From assembly GCA_009842325.1 (NCBI GenBank), contig VYFQ01000035.1:1-64000 (forward strand): a DNA stretch of 64,000 nt, written 5' to 3'. The notes under the pieces are model-generated. The model was given only the letters and a program-made list of their open reading frames with translations. It had not been told where the DNA came from and searched no databases. The DNA comes from Acidimicrobiaceae bacterium. GTDB lineage: Bacteria > Actinomycetota > Acidimicrobiia > Acidimicrobiales > Aldehydirespiratoraceae. The stretch's first letter is position 1, and each line of letters starts with the position of its first letter. Both the position numbers and the translations under genes were made by a program. Below are positions 8,791 to 16,957 of this stretch, piece by piece.

Positions 8791-10182
8791 TCACGAGATT
8801 TCTCCGACTCGCCTCTGAAGATCCTGGATCTTGTCGAAGATGTCCTTGCGTTCGGTCATGTGGTGTTCGATCTTGCGTACGGCATGGATAACGGTGGTGT
8901 GGTCGCGGTTGCCGAAGGCCCTGCCGATTTCCGGGTAGGACAGGTCGGTCATGTTCCTGGTCACGTACATGGCGATTTGACGTGCGTCGACGAGCGGCCT
9001 GCGCCGGCTGCCGCCGGTGATCTGTTCCACCGAGAAGTTGAAGAGCTCGGCGGTGGCGGCGAGGATGCTTCTGACCGTGACGGGTGCCTTGATGGTGTTG
9101 CCGATCAGGTCGGCCAGGACGCGTTTGGCGAGTTCGTATGAGCATGGCTGACCGGTGATGTTGGCATACGCCGTGACCTTGATGAGAGCCCCTTCGAGTT
9201 CACGGATCGAGTCGGTGACGTTCTCAGCGATGAATGAGAGGACTTCGCCCGGGATCTCAATGGCCGCCGACTCCGCCTTCTTCTCCAGAATGGCTAGCCG
9301 GGTGACCAGATCCGGAGGCTGGATGTCTGTGATGAGGCCCGACTTGAACCTGCTTCTGAGGCGGTCCTCCAGAGTGGGCATCGCATCGGGAGAGCGATCG
9401 GACGAGAGGACTATCTGCGCGCCGTTCTGCAGCAGGTCGTTGAACGTGTGGAAGAACTCCTCCTGCAGGCCGTCCTTGCCCTCCATGAACTGGATGTCGT
9501 CGACCAGCAGCACATCGTTGCTCCGGTACAGGAGCTTGAACTCCGGCTGGGTGCTGTTCCGTATCGCCTGCACGAACTCGTTCAGGAAGGTCTCGCTGGT
9601 GACGTAGCGCACTTTGTACGAGGGGTAATGGTGGTTCACGTAATGAGCGATGGCCCTCAGAAGGTGGGTCTTCCCGAGCCCGGAGTCTCCGTGGATCAAC
9701 AGCGGGTTGTACGGCCCGGCCGGGGTCTCGGCCACCGCGAGTGCCGCCGCGTGCGAGAACCGGTTGGAGGTCCCGGTCACGAACTGCTCGAAGGTCAAGC
9801 GGGCATGGGGCCCGGAATCTCCGTTGGTGCCTGCGGCTCCCGGTTCACGGTGGGCATCACGCAACGCCGGAGCTTCCTCGGCTGGAGCTACAACGTCGGC
9901 AACCGAGAAGTCCTCGCTCTCATCCCAGTCCGGGTCGATCTCGATCCGAACCATCACATCCGGCTCGGCCTCGTCCAGGGCGTCGGTCAACAAGTCGAAA
10001 TAGCGGCGCTCGATCCGGGCCTTCTGGAGACTGGTCGGCACAACCAGCGTCAGGGAGCGCTCGTCGAAGGCGGTTGCGCGGGCACCGCTGAAGGTGGTTC
10101 TCCACACGGCGTCGCTCACCTGGCTGCGGATGCTCTGGGCACAACTGGTCCATATCCGCTCCGCCTCGGCGTCGGTGTTCAC
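8791..10182 (-). CDS. dnaA: Chromosomal replication initiator DnaA
   Basis: Initiator ATPase that binds DnaA boxes and melts oriC. GTG 10182 is chosen because AGAAAGGAG lies about 8 nt upstream, giving 463 residues; an earlier in-frame ATG would place coding sequence over the DnaA boxes. Domain I spans about 1-85, followed by an acidic linker (domain II). AAA+ motifs are GDSGLGKTH and VLLVDDIQFMEGK. Domain IV has the DnaA signature DLSYPEIGRAFGNRDHTTVI with the helix-turn-helix contacts. Three DnaA boxes overlap its leader, suggesting autoregulation. Confidence 0.98.
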   Translation of the reverse strand: MNTDAEAERIWTSCAQSIRSQVSDAVWRTTFSGARATAFDERSLTLVVPTSLQKARIERRYFDLLTDALDEAEPDVMVRIEIDPDWDESEDFSVADVVAPAEEAPALRDAHREPGAAGTNGDSGPHARLTFEQFVTGTSNRFSHAAALAVAETPAGPYNPLLIHGDSGLGKTHLLRAIAHYVNHHYPSYKVRYVTSETFLNEFVQAIRNSTQPEFKLLYRSNDVLLVDDIQFMEGKDGLQEEFFHTFNDLLQNGAQIVLSSDRSPDAMPTLEDRLRSRFKSGLITDIQPPDLVTRLAILEKKAESAAIEIPGEVLSFIAENVTDSIRELEGALIKVTAYANITGQPCSYELAKRVLADLIGNTIKAPVTVRSILAATAELFNFSVEQITGGSRRRPLVDARQIAMYVTRNMTDLSYPEIGRAFGNRDHTTVIHAVRKIEHHMTERKDIFDKIQDLQRRVGEIS

Positions 10183-10195
10183 CTGTCGATCTCCT

Positions 10196-10227
10196 TTCTC
10201 CACAGAATCATCCACAGATGTGGACAA
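10196..10227. promoter_or_regulatory. Cluster of three DnaA boxes at the dnaA 5' leader
   Basis: Three 9-mers in 32 bp: TTCTCCACA, TCATCCACA and TGTGGACAA (inverted). The third is a perfect TTGTCCACA in reverse; the others have one mismatch to the TT(A/G)TCCACA consensus. The first overlaps the bases just upstream of the dnaA Shine-Dalgarno, so DnaA binding here could both nucleate the origin and repress dnaA. Confidence 0.75.
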
Positions 10228-10341
10228 GAGATCTCCGTGGCCCCATAGTGGAGGAGGGCGGGACCCAGATCCGGTTGCGGTGGTGACCAGCGGAACGTAG
10301 CAGCATCCACATCGGCTGCAAGTCCGACGCCGGAGTGCGGG

Positions 10342-10415
10342 TAAATGACTAGTTCAGGCTGGATGAAGTTCAAGTTAACTACATATATGTAAGATGTATG
10401 ACATTCATGTTCTTT
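10342..10415. other. AT-rich tract, candidate DNA-unwinding element
   Basis: A stretch clearly richer in A and T than its surroundings, containing the 12-bp perfect palindrome TACATATATGTA (10380-10391) and a GTTAAC site. It lies 115 bp from the DnaA-box cluster inside the putative oriC. It may also contain the dnaA or rpmH promoters, but I could not assign -35/-10 boxes with confidence. Confidence 0.55.
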
Positions 10416-10591
10416 GACCCGGTGCGAGACCGGCGGACGGGGGACGGCGCGCAACGCCTGTCTGAGCCGGTTGGTTGTCGCAACGCAGGGTCAGCCCTAC
10501 GGTGGATGCCGACCGCCGTTCATCCACAGCATCGACGCGGATGGCGGCTCTTGTGGCGTGCTCGAATCGGAGCAGGCCGAGGAGGATCTTC

Positions 10592-10726
10592 ATGAAGCGC
10601 CCTTTTCAGCCGAATATAAGAAAAAGGCATAAGAAACACGGATTTCGAGCCAGAATGAGGACACGCGGAGGGCGTGCTGTGCTGCGTGCCCGCCGTCGCA
10701 GAGGGCGGAGCCGACTGGCCGCGTGA
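10592..10726 (+). CDS. rpmH: 50S ribosomal protein L34
   Basis: A 44-residue, extremely basic protein: [12 protein letters not shown], then [16 protein letters not shown], the L34 signature. ATG 10592 is preceded by GGAGGATCTTC with good spacing. It is the first rightward gene next to dnaA, the classic rpmH position, and starts the rpmH-rnpA-yidD-yidC-jag-rsmG series. Residue N9 replaces the usual Ser-Asn pair (PN instead of PSN), a minor variation. Confidence 0.97.
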   Translation: MKRPFQPNIRKRHKKHGFRARMRTRGGRAVLRARRRRGRSRLAA

Positions 10727-10751
10727 ACGGCTCGGCGATCACCTGCCGCGC

Positions 10752-11075
10752 GTGTCACGAACCCCGAGAGGCCGAGCGAGCATGGAGCGTCCGCTGATGC
10801 CGGCCAGCGTTCGCCGCGGTCCTCTCAGGGTCTCGTACCGCGCTACTCCAACAGACGCGCGCGTCCTGTTCGCCGTGCCGAAGTCGGTGGGGACGGCGGT
10901 TGTGCGCAATAGAGCTCGTAGGCGGGTACGGGAGGCTTTGCGCGAGCTTGCCGACGATGGAACGATCGTGCTGGCCGGCGGGGAGTATCGCCTAGGCATC
11001 TCGTCGTCATTGGAAGGCCTGTCTGCCGCTGAGCTCCGAGCGGCCTTGGGGGCGCTGTTGGGAGACGTCCGGTGA
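10752..11075 (+). CDS. rnpA: Ribonuclease P protein component
   Basis: Basic protein subunit of RNase P, which processes tRNA 5' ends. The diagnostic RNR motif is [17 protein letters not shown], preceded by [12 protein letters not shown]; the N-terminal strand is [12 protein letters not shown]. The start is uncertain: GTG 10752 gives 107 residues, close to family length, but lacks a clear Shine-Dalgarno; ATG 10782 (97 residues) has GAGAGG about 10 nt upstream. It follows rpmH by 25 bp and overlaps yidD by 4 nt (GTGA). The N-terminal aromatic motif seen in many RnpA proteins is poorly conserved. Confidence 0.9.
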   Translation: MSRTPRGRASMERPLMPASVRRGPLRVSYRATPTDARVLFAVPKSVGTAVVRNRARRRVREALRELADDGTIVLAGGEYRLGISSSLEGLSAAELRAALGALLGDVR

Positions 11076-11338
11076 GGCGCCGGCTTTCGACACGGCTTGC
11101 CTGCCGGGCAATACGGGCCTACCAGCTGGCCCGGGCAGGGCGCCCGTCGATGTGCCGGTACATGCCGTCGTGTTCGGCCTATGCGCTCGAGGCGCTGCAG
11201 AAGCACGGCACGGTACGCGGCACGTGGCTGACGGCATGTCGCTTGGCCCGCTGTCACCCGTGGAGTTCGATGGGTTTGGATCCGGTGCCTGACGGCCGGC
11301 GAGTCGCGGCCGCAACAGGGGAGACCTCCGATGTTTGA
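11072..11338 (+). CDS. yidD: Membrane protein insertion efficiency factor YidD
   Basis: An 88-residue protein with the YidD signature [19 protein letters not shown], then [10 protein letters not shown] and GLDPVP. It works at the inner face of the membrane alongside YidC. The GTG start overlaps the rnpA stop, and the 3' end overlaps yidC by 8 nt, so the three genes are translationally coupled. The N-terminal amphipathic, Arg-rich helix is present. Confidence 0.95.
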   Translation: MRRRLSTRLACRAIRAYQLARAGRPSMCRYMPSCSAYALEALQKHGTVRGTWLTACRLARCHPWSSMGLDPVPDGRRVAAATGETSDV

Positions 11339-12572
11339 TCCCCTATTCGATGTCGTCACCGCGGTCCTGGCCTGGTTCTACTCCCTGTTGCCGGACTATG
11401 GCGTGGCTATTGCCCTCTTGACGCTGACTGCGGTGGTCGCGGTGACTCCGCTCACGTTGAAGATGACGCGGAACATGTTGCAGATGCAGCAGCACATGCC
11501 TGAGGTGAAGAAGCTCCAGAACCAGCACAAGGGCGACCGGCAGGCCATCAACGAGGCCACCATGGCCTACTACAAGGAGCACGGGCTCAATCCAGTCGGG
11601 TGTTTGCTCCCCATGCTGGTCCAGGGTCCGATCTTCCTGATCATGTTCCGGGTGGTGGATGGACTCACCCGCAGGACGACCGAGATCGGCACTCAGCTCG
11701 GCTTCACCTCCCGGCTCTTTGCCGACAGCGTGTCCGGAGTGGCACCCAATTACGTCCAGACCCCGATCTCCAGGGATGAGCTGGCATTTGATCCCGACTT
11801 CCTGGCCAAGGACAACGACCTCTACCAGGACCTGAGCACAGACGTTGAGATGGTCTCGTTGGGAGTCGATCTGTCTCGCAGCGCGAGTTCGGTGATTTCC
11901 GAGAGCATCGTCGCGGCGCTCCCCTATCTGCTGATGCTTGTGGTCGTGCTGCTCACGAGCCTTTACCAGCAGCGTCAGATCCAGGGCAGGCAGAGCGCCG
12001 CCGCGGTCAACCCACAACAGCAGATGATGATGAAGTTGATCCCCTACATGCTGCCAGTGTTCTCGTACGTGATGCCCGCCGCGGTCGTGACCTATTTCAT
12101 CGTCTCGAACATGGTCCGGATCGCGCAACAGGCCTACATCACCCGGTCCTTCTACCGCGGGGAGGATTCTCTCGGGGCACAGGTCGCCAAGCAGCGAGCG
12201 GCCGCTGAGGCCGAAGGTACCGGCACCACTGACACCCAGGCCCGCTCGTCGAAATCAGTGACTGAGGGCAAGGGTGCTCCGACCCCGAAACGGGACGCGA
12301 AACCGTCCAAGGCCAAGGCGCCCGCCCGGAAGCGGGCCCAGGGCACGGACAGAGCGCCCGCCCGGAAGCGGGCCCAGGGCACGGACAAGGCACCCACGCG
12401 GAGGAGAACGCCTCCGCAGGCAAAGCCGACAGAACAACGAGGACGGACCGGCAAGGCCCCCTCGCGGGGCCGTTCGGGCAGCCGGTCCGGCGGCGGCCGC
12501 GTCACGCCGCCTGGCTCGGGCGCGAAGCGTCCCAGCCAGAACCGCAGCCGTAGCAAGAGGAAGAGGCGCTGA
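11331..12572 (+). CDS. yidC: Membrane protein insertase YidC
   Basis: YidC/Oxa1 insertase of 413 residues. Membrane helices appear near 5-25, 30-45 (after [12 protein letters not shown]), around [17 protein letters not shown], and near [13 protein letters not shown] and [21 protein letters not shown] (two parts). The cytosolic coiled-coil hairpin [20 protein letters not shown] is typical of Gram-positive YidC. From about residue 300 there is a long, very basic tail with a duplicated [11 protein letters not shown] unit, probably for ribosome contact as in other species with basic YidC tails (inference). The N-terminus is short and starts in the membrane, so the large Gram-negative P1 domain is absent. 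Confidence 0.97.
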   Translation: MFDPLFDVVTAVLAWFYSLLPDYGVAIALLTLTAVVAVTPLTLKMTRNMLQMQQHMPEVKKLQNQHKGDRQAINEATMAYYKEHGLNPVGCLLPMLVQGPIFLIMFRVVDGLTRRTTEIGTQLGFTSRLFADSVSGVAPNYVQTPISRDELAFDPDFLAKDNDLYQDLSTDVEMVSLGVDLSRSASSVISESIVAALPYLLMLVVVLLTSLYQQRQIQGRQSAAAVNPQQQMMMKLIPYMLPVFSYVMPAAVVTYFIVSNMVRIAQQAYITRSFYRGEDSLGAQVAKQRAAAEAEGTGTTDTQARSSKSVTEGKGAPTPKRDAKPSKAKAPARKRAQGTDRAPARKRAQGTDKAPTRRRTPPQAKPTEQRGRTGKAPSRGRSGSRSGGGRVTPPGSGAKRPSQNRSRSKRKRR

Positions 12573-12601
12573 CTCGCGCGCCGCACGAAGGAGTTCTCGG
12601 A

Positions 12602-13531
12602 ATGGAATGGCTGGAAGTCAGGGCGACAACGGTTGAGAGCGCCAAGGAGCAGGCTCTCGTTCATCTTGGCGTCGATGAGTCGGACGCGGAGTTCGAAGTG
12701 CTCTCAGAAGGAAGGATGGGGTTGTTCGGGAGGATCAAGCAGGAGGCTCGGGTGCGGGCTCGAGTACTCCCCACGCCCGTGCGGCCGAAGGATGGTAGGA
12801 GCCGAGGCCACAACAGCCGCAGGTCAGGATCTTCAAAACGATCCGAGTCATCTTCAAAACGATCCGAGTCCTCGCGAGCGTCCGGCGAGGCGACACCGGA
12901 ACCAGTTGCTCGTTCCCGTCGCAAGGACTCGTCTGGTTCAGAGCCCCAACGATCTGCTAGCGCTGAGAACGGTGCTCGGGACAAGCCCCGGGAAGAAGGC
13001 CTGAGGGCACGTGACACGAAAGAGGATGTAAACGCCATGACAATTGATCAAAATAGAGGTCCTTCTCTGTTGGAGCAGGCCGACCTTGCAGAGACCTTCG
13101 TTCGGGGCATCACGGAATCTTTGGGCATTGTCGTCACGTTCAAGCGGCATGACTTGGAGAACGGCATCATGCGAATCGAGGCGAACGGCGAGGGAATCGG
13201 GATCCTGATCGGTCGCCGGGGTGGTACAGCCCAAGCGATCGATGAACTGGTTCGAACGGTGCTGCAACGATCCGGTGGAACGACCAGGGAAGGAAAGATC
13301 CGCATGGACATGGGCGGGGTTCGCGCTCGCCGTGCCTCAGCCCTAGCAGAATTCACTCGCAAGGTGGCTGAGGAGTCCATCGAGACGCGATCGGAGATCG
13401 CCCTCGAGCCGATGAACCGGATGGATCGCAAGATCGTCCACGATGTCATCTCTGGAATCAGCGATGTGGAGAGTCGGAGCGAAGGAGAGGATCCTCACCG
13501 GCGGGTGATCATCGCGGCCGTTCCCGACTGA
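12602..13531 (+). CDS. jag: RNA-binding protein Jag/KhpB
   Basis: 309 residues in three parts. The Jag_N domain (1-52) includes GLFGRIKQEARVRARV, and is followed by a Ser/Arg-rich linker of about 90 residues. The KH-II domain has GIGILIGRRGGTAQAIDELV (GRRG loop), and the R3H domain has the DRKIVHDVI segment (R...H spacing). Jag/KhpB binds RNA with KhpA and affects cell elongation and division in Gram-positive bacteria. It lies 30 bp after yidC and 4 bp before rsmG, the conserved order. The linker carries the repeated SSKRSES unit (12838-12874). Confidence 0.95.
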   Translation: MEWLEVRATTVESAKEQALVHLGVDESDAEFEVLSEGRMGLFGRIKQEARVRARVLPTPVRPKDGRSRGHNSRRSGSSKRSESSSKRSESSRASGEATPEPVARSRRKDSSGSEPQRSASAENGARDKPREEGLRARDTKEDVNAMTIDQNRGPSLLEQADLAETFVRGITESLGIVVTFKRHDLENGIMRIEANGEGIGILIGRRGGTAQAIDELVRTVLQRSGGTTREGKIRMDMGGVRARRASALAEFTRKVAEESIETRSEIALEPMNRMDRKIVHDVISGISDVESRSEGEDPHRRVIIAAVPD

Positions 13532-13535
13532 GGAT

Positions 13536-14192
13536 GTGCCGGCTCCGCGCCATTCGCCGGCCGAGATAGATCCAGCACTTCTGAAGCGGCTGGACCGGGC
13601 GTGGACGCCGGCGCGGGACGCTGGCGCCGTCGGAGGGGCTTCAATAGAAGCTCTTCGCCTTCACGCCGGCGGGTACATCTTGGATGAGTGGCGGACGCTG
13701 CCGGAGGGACAGTTCGTGGACTGTGGCACCGGCGCCGGTGTCCTGGGGGTACTTCTGGCACTTGAGCTTCCCGGGTCACAGTGGTGCCTGGTGGACGCTA
13801 GGGAACGACGGTGCGAGATGGCGCAGCGAGCTGTGGCCGCGGCGGACCTCACGGAGCGGGTCACTGTAGAGCACGCCTTGGTGGACGAGATGGCTCGGGC
13901 CGGCGGCCGAGGACGATTTGACGGAGCGGTGGCACGCTCATTCGGTCCAGTGCCGGAACTTGCAGAGTGTGCCCTGCCACTGCTGGACGGAGGCGGCTCG
14001 CTCGTGGTCTCCGTTTCGGCGTCGACCACCCGGCGTTGGCGGCAGATGCCCTTGGCGGCGCGGACCGGTTGTGAGATCGAGGGAACTTGGACCACACCAT
14101 ACGGCAGCTATCTCTCGGTCAAGCGATTCGGGCCGATCCCGGCGAGCCTTCCCCGCCGCCGCCCGGCACGGAGTCGCGCGCCATTGGGTTAA
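13536..14192 (+). CDS. rsmG: 16S rRNA (guanine527-N7)-methyltransferase RsmG
   Basis: SAM-dependent methyltransferase of 218 residues that modifies G527 of 16S rRNA. The SAM-binding motif I is VDCGTGAGVLGVLLALELP, followed by the acidic loop LVDARERRC; VARSFGPVPELAECALPLL matches the RsmG-specific segment. GTG start with little Shine-Dalgarno; the jag stop is 4 bp upstream, so coupling is likely. The N-terminus is somewhat divergent from typical RsmG. A parS site follows 24 bp after the stop. Confidence 0.9.
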   Translation: MPAPRHSPAEIDPALLKRLDRAWTPARDAGAVGGASIEALRLHAGGYILDEWRTLPEGQFVDCGTGAGVLGVLLALELPGSQWCLVDARERRCEMAQRAVAAADLTERVTVEHALVDEMARAGGRGRFDGAVARSFGPVPELAECALPLLDGGGSLVVSVSASTTRRWRQMPLAARTGCEIEGTWTTPYGSYLSVKRFGPIPASLPRRRPARSRAPLG

Positions 14193-14216
14193 CGAGCGGA
14201 TCTGCCCAAGTTCCTC

Positions 14217-14232
14217 TGTTTCACGTGAAACA
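14217..14232. promoter_or_regulatory. parS: parS centromere site
   Basis: A perfect 16-bp palindrome, TGTTTCACGTGAAACA, identical to the consensus ParB-binding parS. It lies between rsmG and parA, 31 bp before the parA ATG. ParB bound here would load, spread and recruit SMC to the origin region. This is the only perfect copy I found in the window. Confidence 0.97.
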
Positions 14233-14262
14233 TGAGGGATTGCTTGACTTGCCGGAGGTCGT

Positions 14263-15099
14263 ATGGGACCGTACCCGGAGTCGCTGCGACAGGGAGCTGA
14301 CGCTGTGGGCATGACAGAACGAGCCGGCCCAAGTCACGCTCGGATCTTCGCGGTGGCCAACCAGAAGGGCGGCGTGGGAAAAACGACCGCAACGGTCAAC
14401 CTCTCGGCGTGCTTTGCTGAGAAGGGGATCAAGACCCTCATCGTGGATCTTGATCCCCAGGCCAACGCAACTACTGGCGTGGGCTTGGATCCGCGAGCAC
14501 TTGACGGGTCGATCTACGACGTGCTGCTCCAAGATCTCGAACTTGAGGAGATTATTGAACCGACAATGATCAAAGGCCTGCACATCGCTCCTTCCAATCT
14601 CGATCTCGCCGGCGCTGAGATCGAACTGGTGCCGGCCTTCAGCAGGGAACGGAGGCTCCGGGACTCCATGTCGGGGGCGGTCACGGAGTATGACCTGATC
14701 ATGATCGACTGCCCACCCTCGCTTGGCTTGCTGACCATCAACGGCCTCACGGCAGCCGACGAGGTCATCGTTCCCATTCAGACCGAGTACTTCGCGCTTG
14801 AGGGGTTGACCCAACTCGTCAAGAACATCGAGTTGGTGCAACGCAGCCTCAATCCCGACTTGGAGCTGACAAAGCTGATCCTCACCATGTATGACGCTCG
14901 CACGAATCTCTCGCGGGATGTCGCCCGAGAGGTTCGAACACACTATGGCGACAAGGTTTGCTGGCAGGTGGTGCCGCGCACCGTGCGTCTCAGCGAGGCG
15001 CCGTCCTTCGGTCAGCCCATCATTCTCTACGACCCTTCATCCAAGGGGGCAAGAGCATTCCGCGACCTGGCAAAGGAGGTGCTCCGTGGCGCGTCGTAG
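14263..15099 (+). CDS. parA: Chromosome-partitioning ATPase ParA
   Basis: Deviant Walker-A ATPase, 278 residues. Walker A is KGGVGKTT, and Walker A' and B are LIVDLDPQANAT and LIMIDCPPSLGLLT. It binds DNA dynamically and moves ParB-parS complexes. ATG 14263 has GGAGG only 4 nt upstream; ATG 14311 is a shorter alternative that also keeps all motifs. The last 14 nt overlap parB. Similar length to chromosomal Soj proteins. Confidence 0.97.
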   Translation: MGPYPESLRQGADAVGMTERAGPSHARIFAVANQKGGVGKTTATVNLSACFAEKGIKTLIVDLDPQANATTGVGLDPRALDGSIYDVLLQDLELEEIIEPTMIKGLHIAPSNLDLAGAEIELVPAFSRERRLRDSMSGAVTEYDLIMIDCPPSLGLLTINGLTAADEVIVPIQTEYFALEGLTQLVKNIELVQRSLNPDLELTKLILTMYDARTNLSRDVAREVRTHYGDKVCWQVVPRTVRLSEAPSFGQPIILYDPSSKGARAFRDLAKEVLRGAS

Positions 15100-15952
15100 T
15101 GGTCTCGGGAAGGGTTTGGGAGCCCTTATCCCGACCGATCCAGATCCAGCAGGTTCCGTCTTCCAGGAGATTGACATCAGTCACATCGTCCCGAATCCGT
15201 ACCAACCGAGGGAACGTTTCGAGGAGGAGTCCCTGACTTCGTTGGCTGCTTCTATAGCTGAGGTTGGGGTGATCCAACCGGTAATTGTGCGAAAAGCACC
15301 AGAAGGATATGAGATTGTAGCGGGGGAGCGGCGCTGGCGAGCTGCGCAACGAGCCGGCCTCCGAGACATCCCGGCGCTTGTACGGGATGCGGACGACAGG
15401 GGAGCCCTTGAAGCCGCGGTGGTTGAGAACGTGCACCGCCAAGACTTGAATGCCCTTGAGGAGGCCGCTGCCTACCGGCAGTTGATCGACGACTTCGGAC
15501 TGACCCAGGAGGATGTCGCCGCTCGGGTCGGTCGCTCCCGCTCCGCAGTGGCGAACACCATGCGGCTCCTGAACCTGGCTCCGGCCGTGCAGCGCCTTGT
15601 TGTCGAGGGTCATCTCTCGGCAGGCCACGGTCGGGCGCTGCTGGCCCTTGAGGACGAGTCAGCCCAGCAAGCTCTGGCGGAGGAGATCGTTCGGGAGGGC
15701 TTGACGGTTCGTGAGGCGGAGCGCAGAGTCGCTGAGGTTCACGCGGCATCGGGGCAGGCAGCGTCGTCCGAGCTTGACGACGAGGCGCCCACGCCGGATG
15801 AGTTGAAGGCCGGCATTCTCGAGCTCGAGGATCTTCTCTCGACAAGGCTCGACACTCGGGTCTCGGTGCGGTTGGGCAAGAGAAGAGGCAAGATCACGAT
15901 CCAGTTCAGCGGGTTGTCCGACCTTGAGCGGATCTATCATCTCATTGTGTGA
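15086..15952 (+). CDS. parB: Chromosome-partitioning protein ParB
   Basis: CTPase and DNA-binding protein that loads at parS. GTG 15086 is used because AAAGGAGG lies 6 nt upstream and the protein then begins with the usual RRSGLGKGLGALIP; 288 residues. The CTP-binding motif is EIVAGERRWRAAQRAG, PNPYQPR matches the N-terminal motif, and the helix-turn-helix is LTQEDVAARVGRSRSAVANTMRLL. The C-terminal dimerisation domain ends with ...KITIQFSGLSDLERI. It overlaps parA by 14 nt. Confidence 0.97.
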   Translation: MARRSGLGKGLGALIPTDPDPAGSVFQEIDISHIVPNPYQPRERFEEESLTSLAASIAEVGVIQPVIVRKAPEGYEIVAGERRWRAAQRAGLRDIPALVRDADDRGALEAAVVENVHRQDLNALEEAAAYRQLIDDFGLTQEDVAARVGRSRSAVANTMRLLNLAPAVQRLVVEGHLSAGHGRALLALEDESAQQALAEEIVREGLTVREAERRVAEVHAASGQAASSELDDEAPTPDELKAGILELEDLLSTRLDTRVSVRLGKRRGKITIQFSGLSDLERIYHLIV

Positions 15953-15971
15953 TGATTTGAGCGCTATTTTT

Positions 15972-15989
15972 ATTGCATTTTAATGCAAT
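15972..15989. terminator. AT-rich palindrome between convergent parB and cwlM-like genes
   Basis: ATTGCATT-TT-AATGCAAT, an 8-bp stem with a 2-nt loop, preceded by TTTTT on the plus strand. It lies in the 27-bp gap between convergent genes and overlaps the stop of the minus-strand gene. It lacks a downstream U-tract on either strand, so a terminator role is plausible from position but not demonstrated by the sequence. Confidence 0.4.
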
Positions 15990-16957
15990 CCGGGATCGCG
16001 GCACCAGTCGGTGATTGCATCAGCGAGGGCACGCGCGATGTGGGGAGCCCGCGGCACGACAGTCGATCCAGGACCAATGCGGCACCAGACCGCAGGCATT
16101 CGAGTCTCTCGAAGTATGGACAGTCGCATCGGCATCGTCGGGGCGGGTTCAGCGAGCCAGGGCGCGAGCGCGGCTGAGCACCGTTGGGCCAGAGCCCGAC
16201 CCCCGACCGACTCGAACCCGCTCATAGCAAAGTATGAGACGCCGAAGTTGTCGCCGGCCAGCGTCACGCCGAGGTATATGTCGCCGTTCCACTGATTCGA
16301 GGTTCGAGCCTGGTGACCGAGGTCGGGAGTGCTGAACGACAGGACGTCCGCTCCGACTTGGCGCAGTCGGCGAGCGATCGCCTGGGCAATCACGGGCAGT
16401 TCGCCGGTGTCTCCCACCACGATGCGCCTTCCTTCCACCCGGTTCGGCTGGTGGCGCAGCCGCTCGTGCTCACGCACCTCGGCAATCGTCAGCTGGCCGG
16501 CGGTTCGCGATGTGAGCCTGTCCAGGGCGTCAATGGTGGACCGCCCGATCACCCCATCGTCAGGAAGGCCTGCATTCTGCTGGAACTGCTGGATCGCGTT
16601 GTGGGTCCGGGGGCCGAGGATGCCGTCGACCCACTGGGGATCGAAGCCGAGTTGGCCGAGTCGACGCTGGAGTTCCGCCACGTCATCGCCCCGCATCATC
16701 GGGTCGCGGTAGTAGAGGAGCCGATCACCGAGCCGGTGATCGGCTTCGACGAGGGCGTTCCATGACTGCGGGCCGCAGATCCCGTCAACTACTAGGCCGC
16801 GATCGTTCTGGAAACGACGCAGCGAAGCCTCGGTCTCGGTGCCGAACTCCTGCGGTTCGGTGTCGGTGCGGTAGCCGATCAGGGCGAGCCGGCGTTGGAG
16901 ATCGCGGACGGCGTCGCCCGAATCGCCGCGGCGCAGCGGCAGGCCATCGGGCGCGAT
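15980..16957 (-). CDS. cwlM: CwlM-like protein: two peptidoglycan-binding repeats plus degenerate amidase_3
   Basis: About 325 residues. The first PG_binding_1 repeat is RRGDSGDAVRDLQRRLALIG; the second is RGDDVAELQRRLGQLGF. An amidase_3-like domain follows but lacks the zinc-binding DPGHGG and the SIHxN motif (here VVGDTGELP and GVTLAGD), though RETRMPAVWCRIG at the C-terminus is retained. No signal peptide is seen. Mycobacterial CwlM has the same position and is a cytoplasmic regulator of MurA, so a regulatory role is inferred. No ATG/GTG/TTG occurs in frame before residue 86 or so (ATG 16699); ATC 16957, overlapping the trxA stop and 8 nt after GGAG, is the best start guess. Confidence 0.8.
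   Translation of the reverse strand: MAPDGLPLRRGDSGDAVRDLQRRLALIGYRTDTEPQEFGTETEASLRRFQNDRGLVVDGICGPQSWNALVEADHRLGDRLLYYRDPMMRGDDVAELQRRLGQLGFDPQWVDGILGPRTHNAIQQFQQNAGLPDDGVIGRSTIDALDRLTSRTAGQLTIAEVREHERLRHQPNRVEGRRIVVGDTGELPVIAQAIARRLRQVGADVLSFSTPDLGHQARTSNQWNGDIYLGVTLAGDNFGVSYFAMSGFESVGGRALAQRCSAALAPWLAEPAPTMPMRLSILRETRMPAVWCRIGPGSTVVPRAPHIARALADAITDWCRDPGLH

Larger units (their letters stand above)
10183..10591. other. oriC: Probable chromosomal origin of replication (oriC), dnaA-rpmH gap
   Basis: A 409-bp non-coding gap between divergent dnaA and rpmH. DnaA-box-like sites are TTCTCCACA (10196-10204), TCATCCACA (10208-10216), TGTGGACAA (10219-10227, a perfect TTGTCCACA on the minus strand), GCATCCACA (10303-10311, weaker) and TCATCCACA (10520-10528). 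An AT-rich tract lies at 10342-10415. Genes to the left run leftward and genes to the right run rightward through parB, as expected for co-orientation with forks leaving this point. Many actinobacteria place oriC between dnaA and dnaN, so the call rests on the box cluster and strand switch. Confidence 0.7.

Noticed and set aside
10183-10227. Longer dnaA start at ATG 10227
   Set aside because: It would place coding sequence over three DnaA boxes and lacks a Shine-Dalgarno, whereas GTG 10182 has AGAAAGGAG at the right distance.
14263-15099. Plasmid-type ParA, i.e. an integrated plasmid
   Set aside because: The parA-parB pair lies in the conserved rsmG-parS-parA-parB chromosomal order with a chromosomal parS.
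16290-16330. tRNA-like T-arm sequence (GGTTCGAGCC)
   Set aside because: It lies inside the cwlM-like coding frame and no acceptor stem or anticodon arm can be folded around it.
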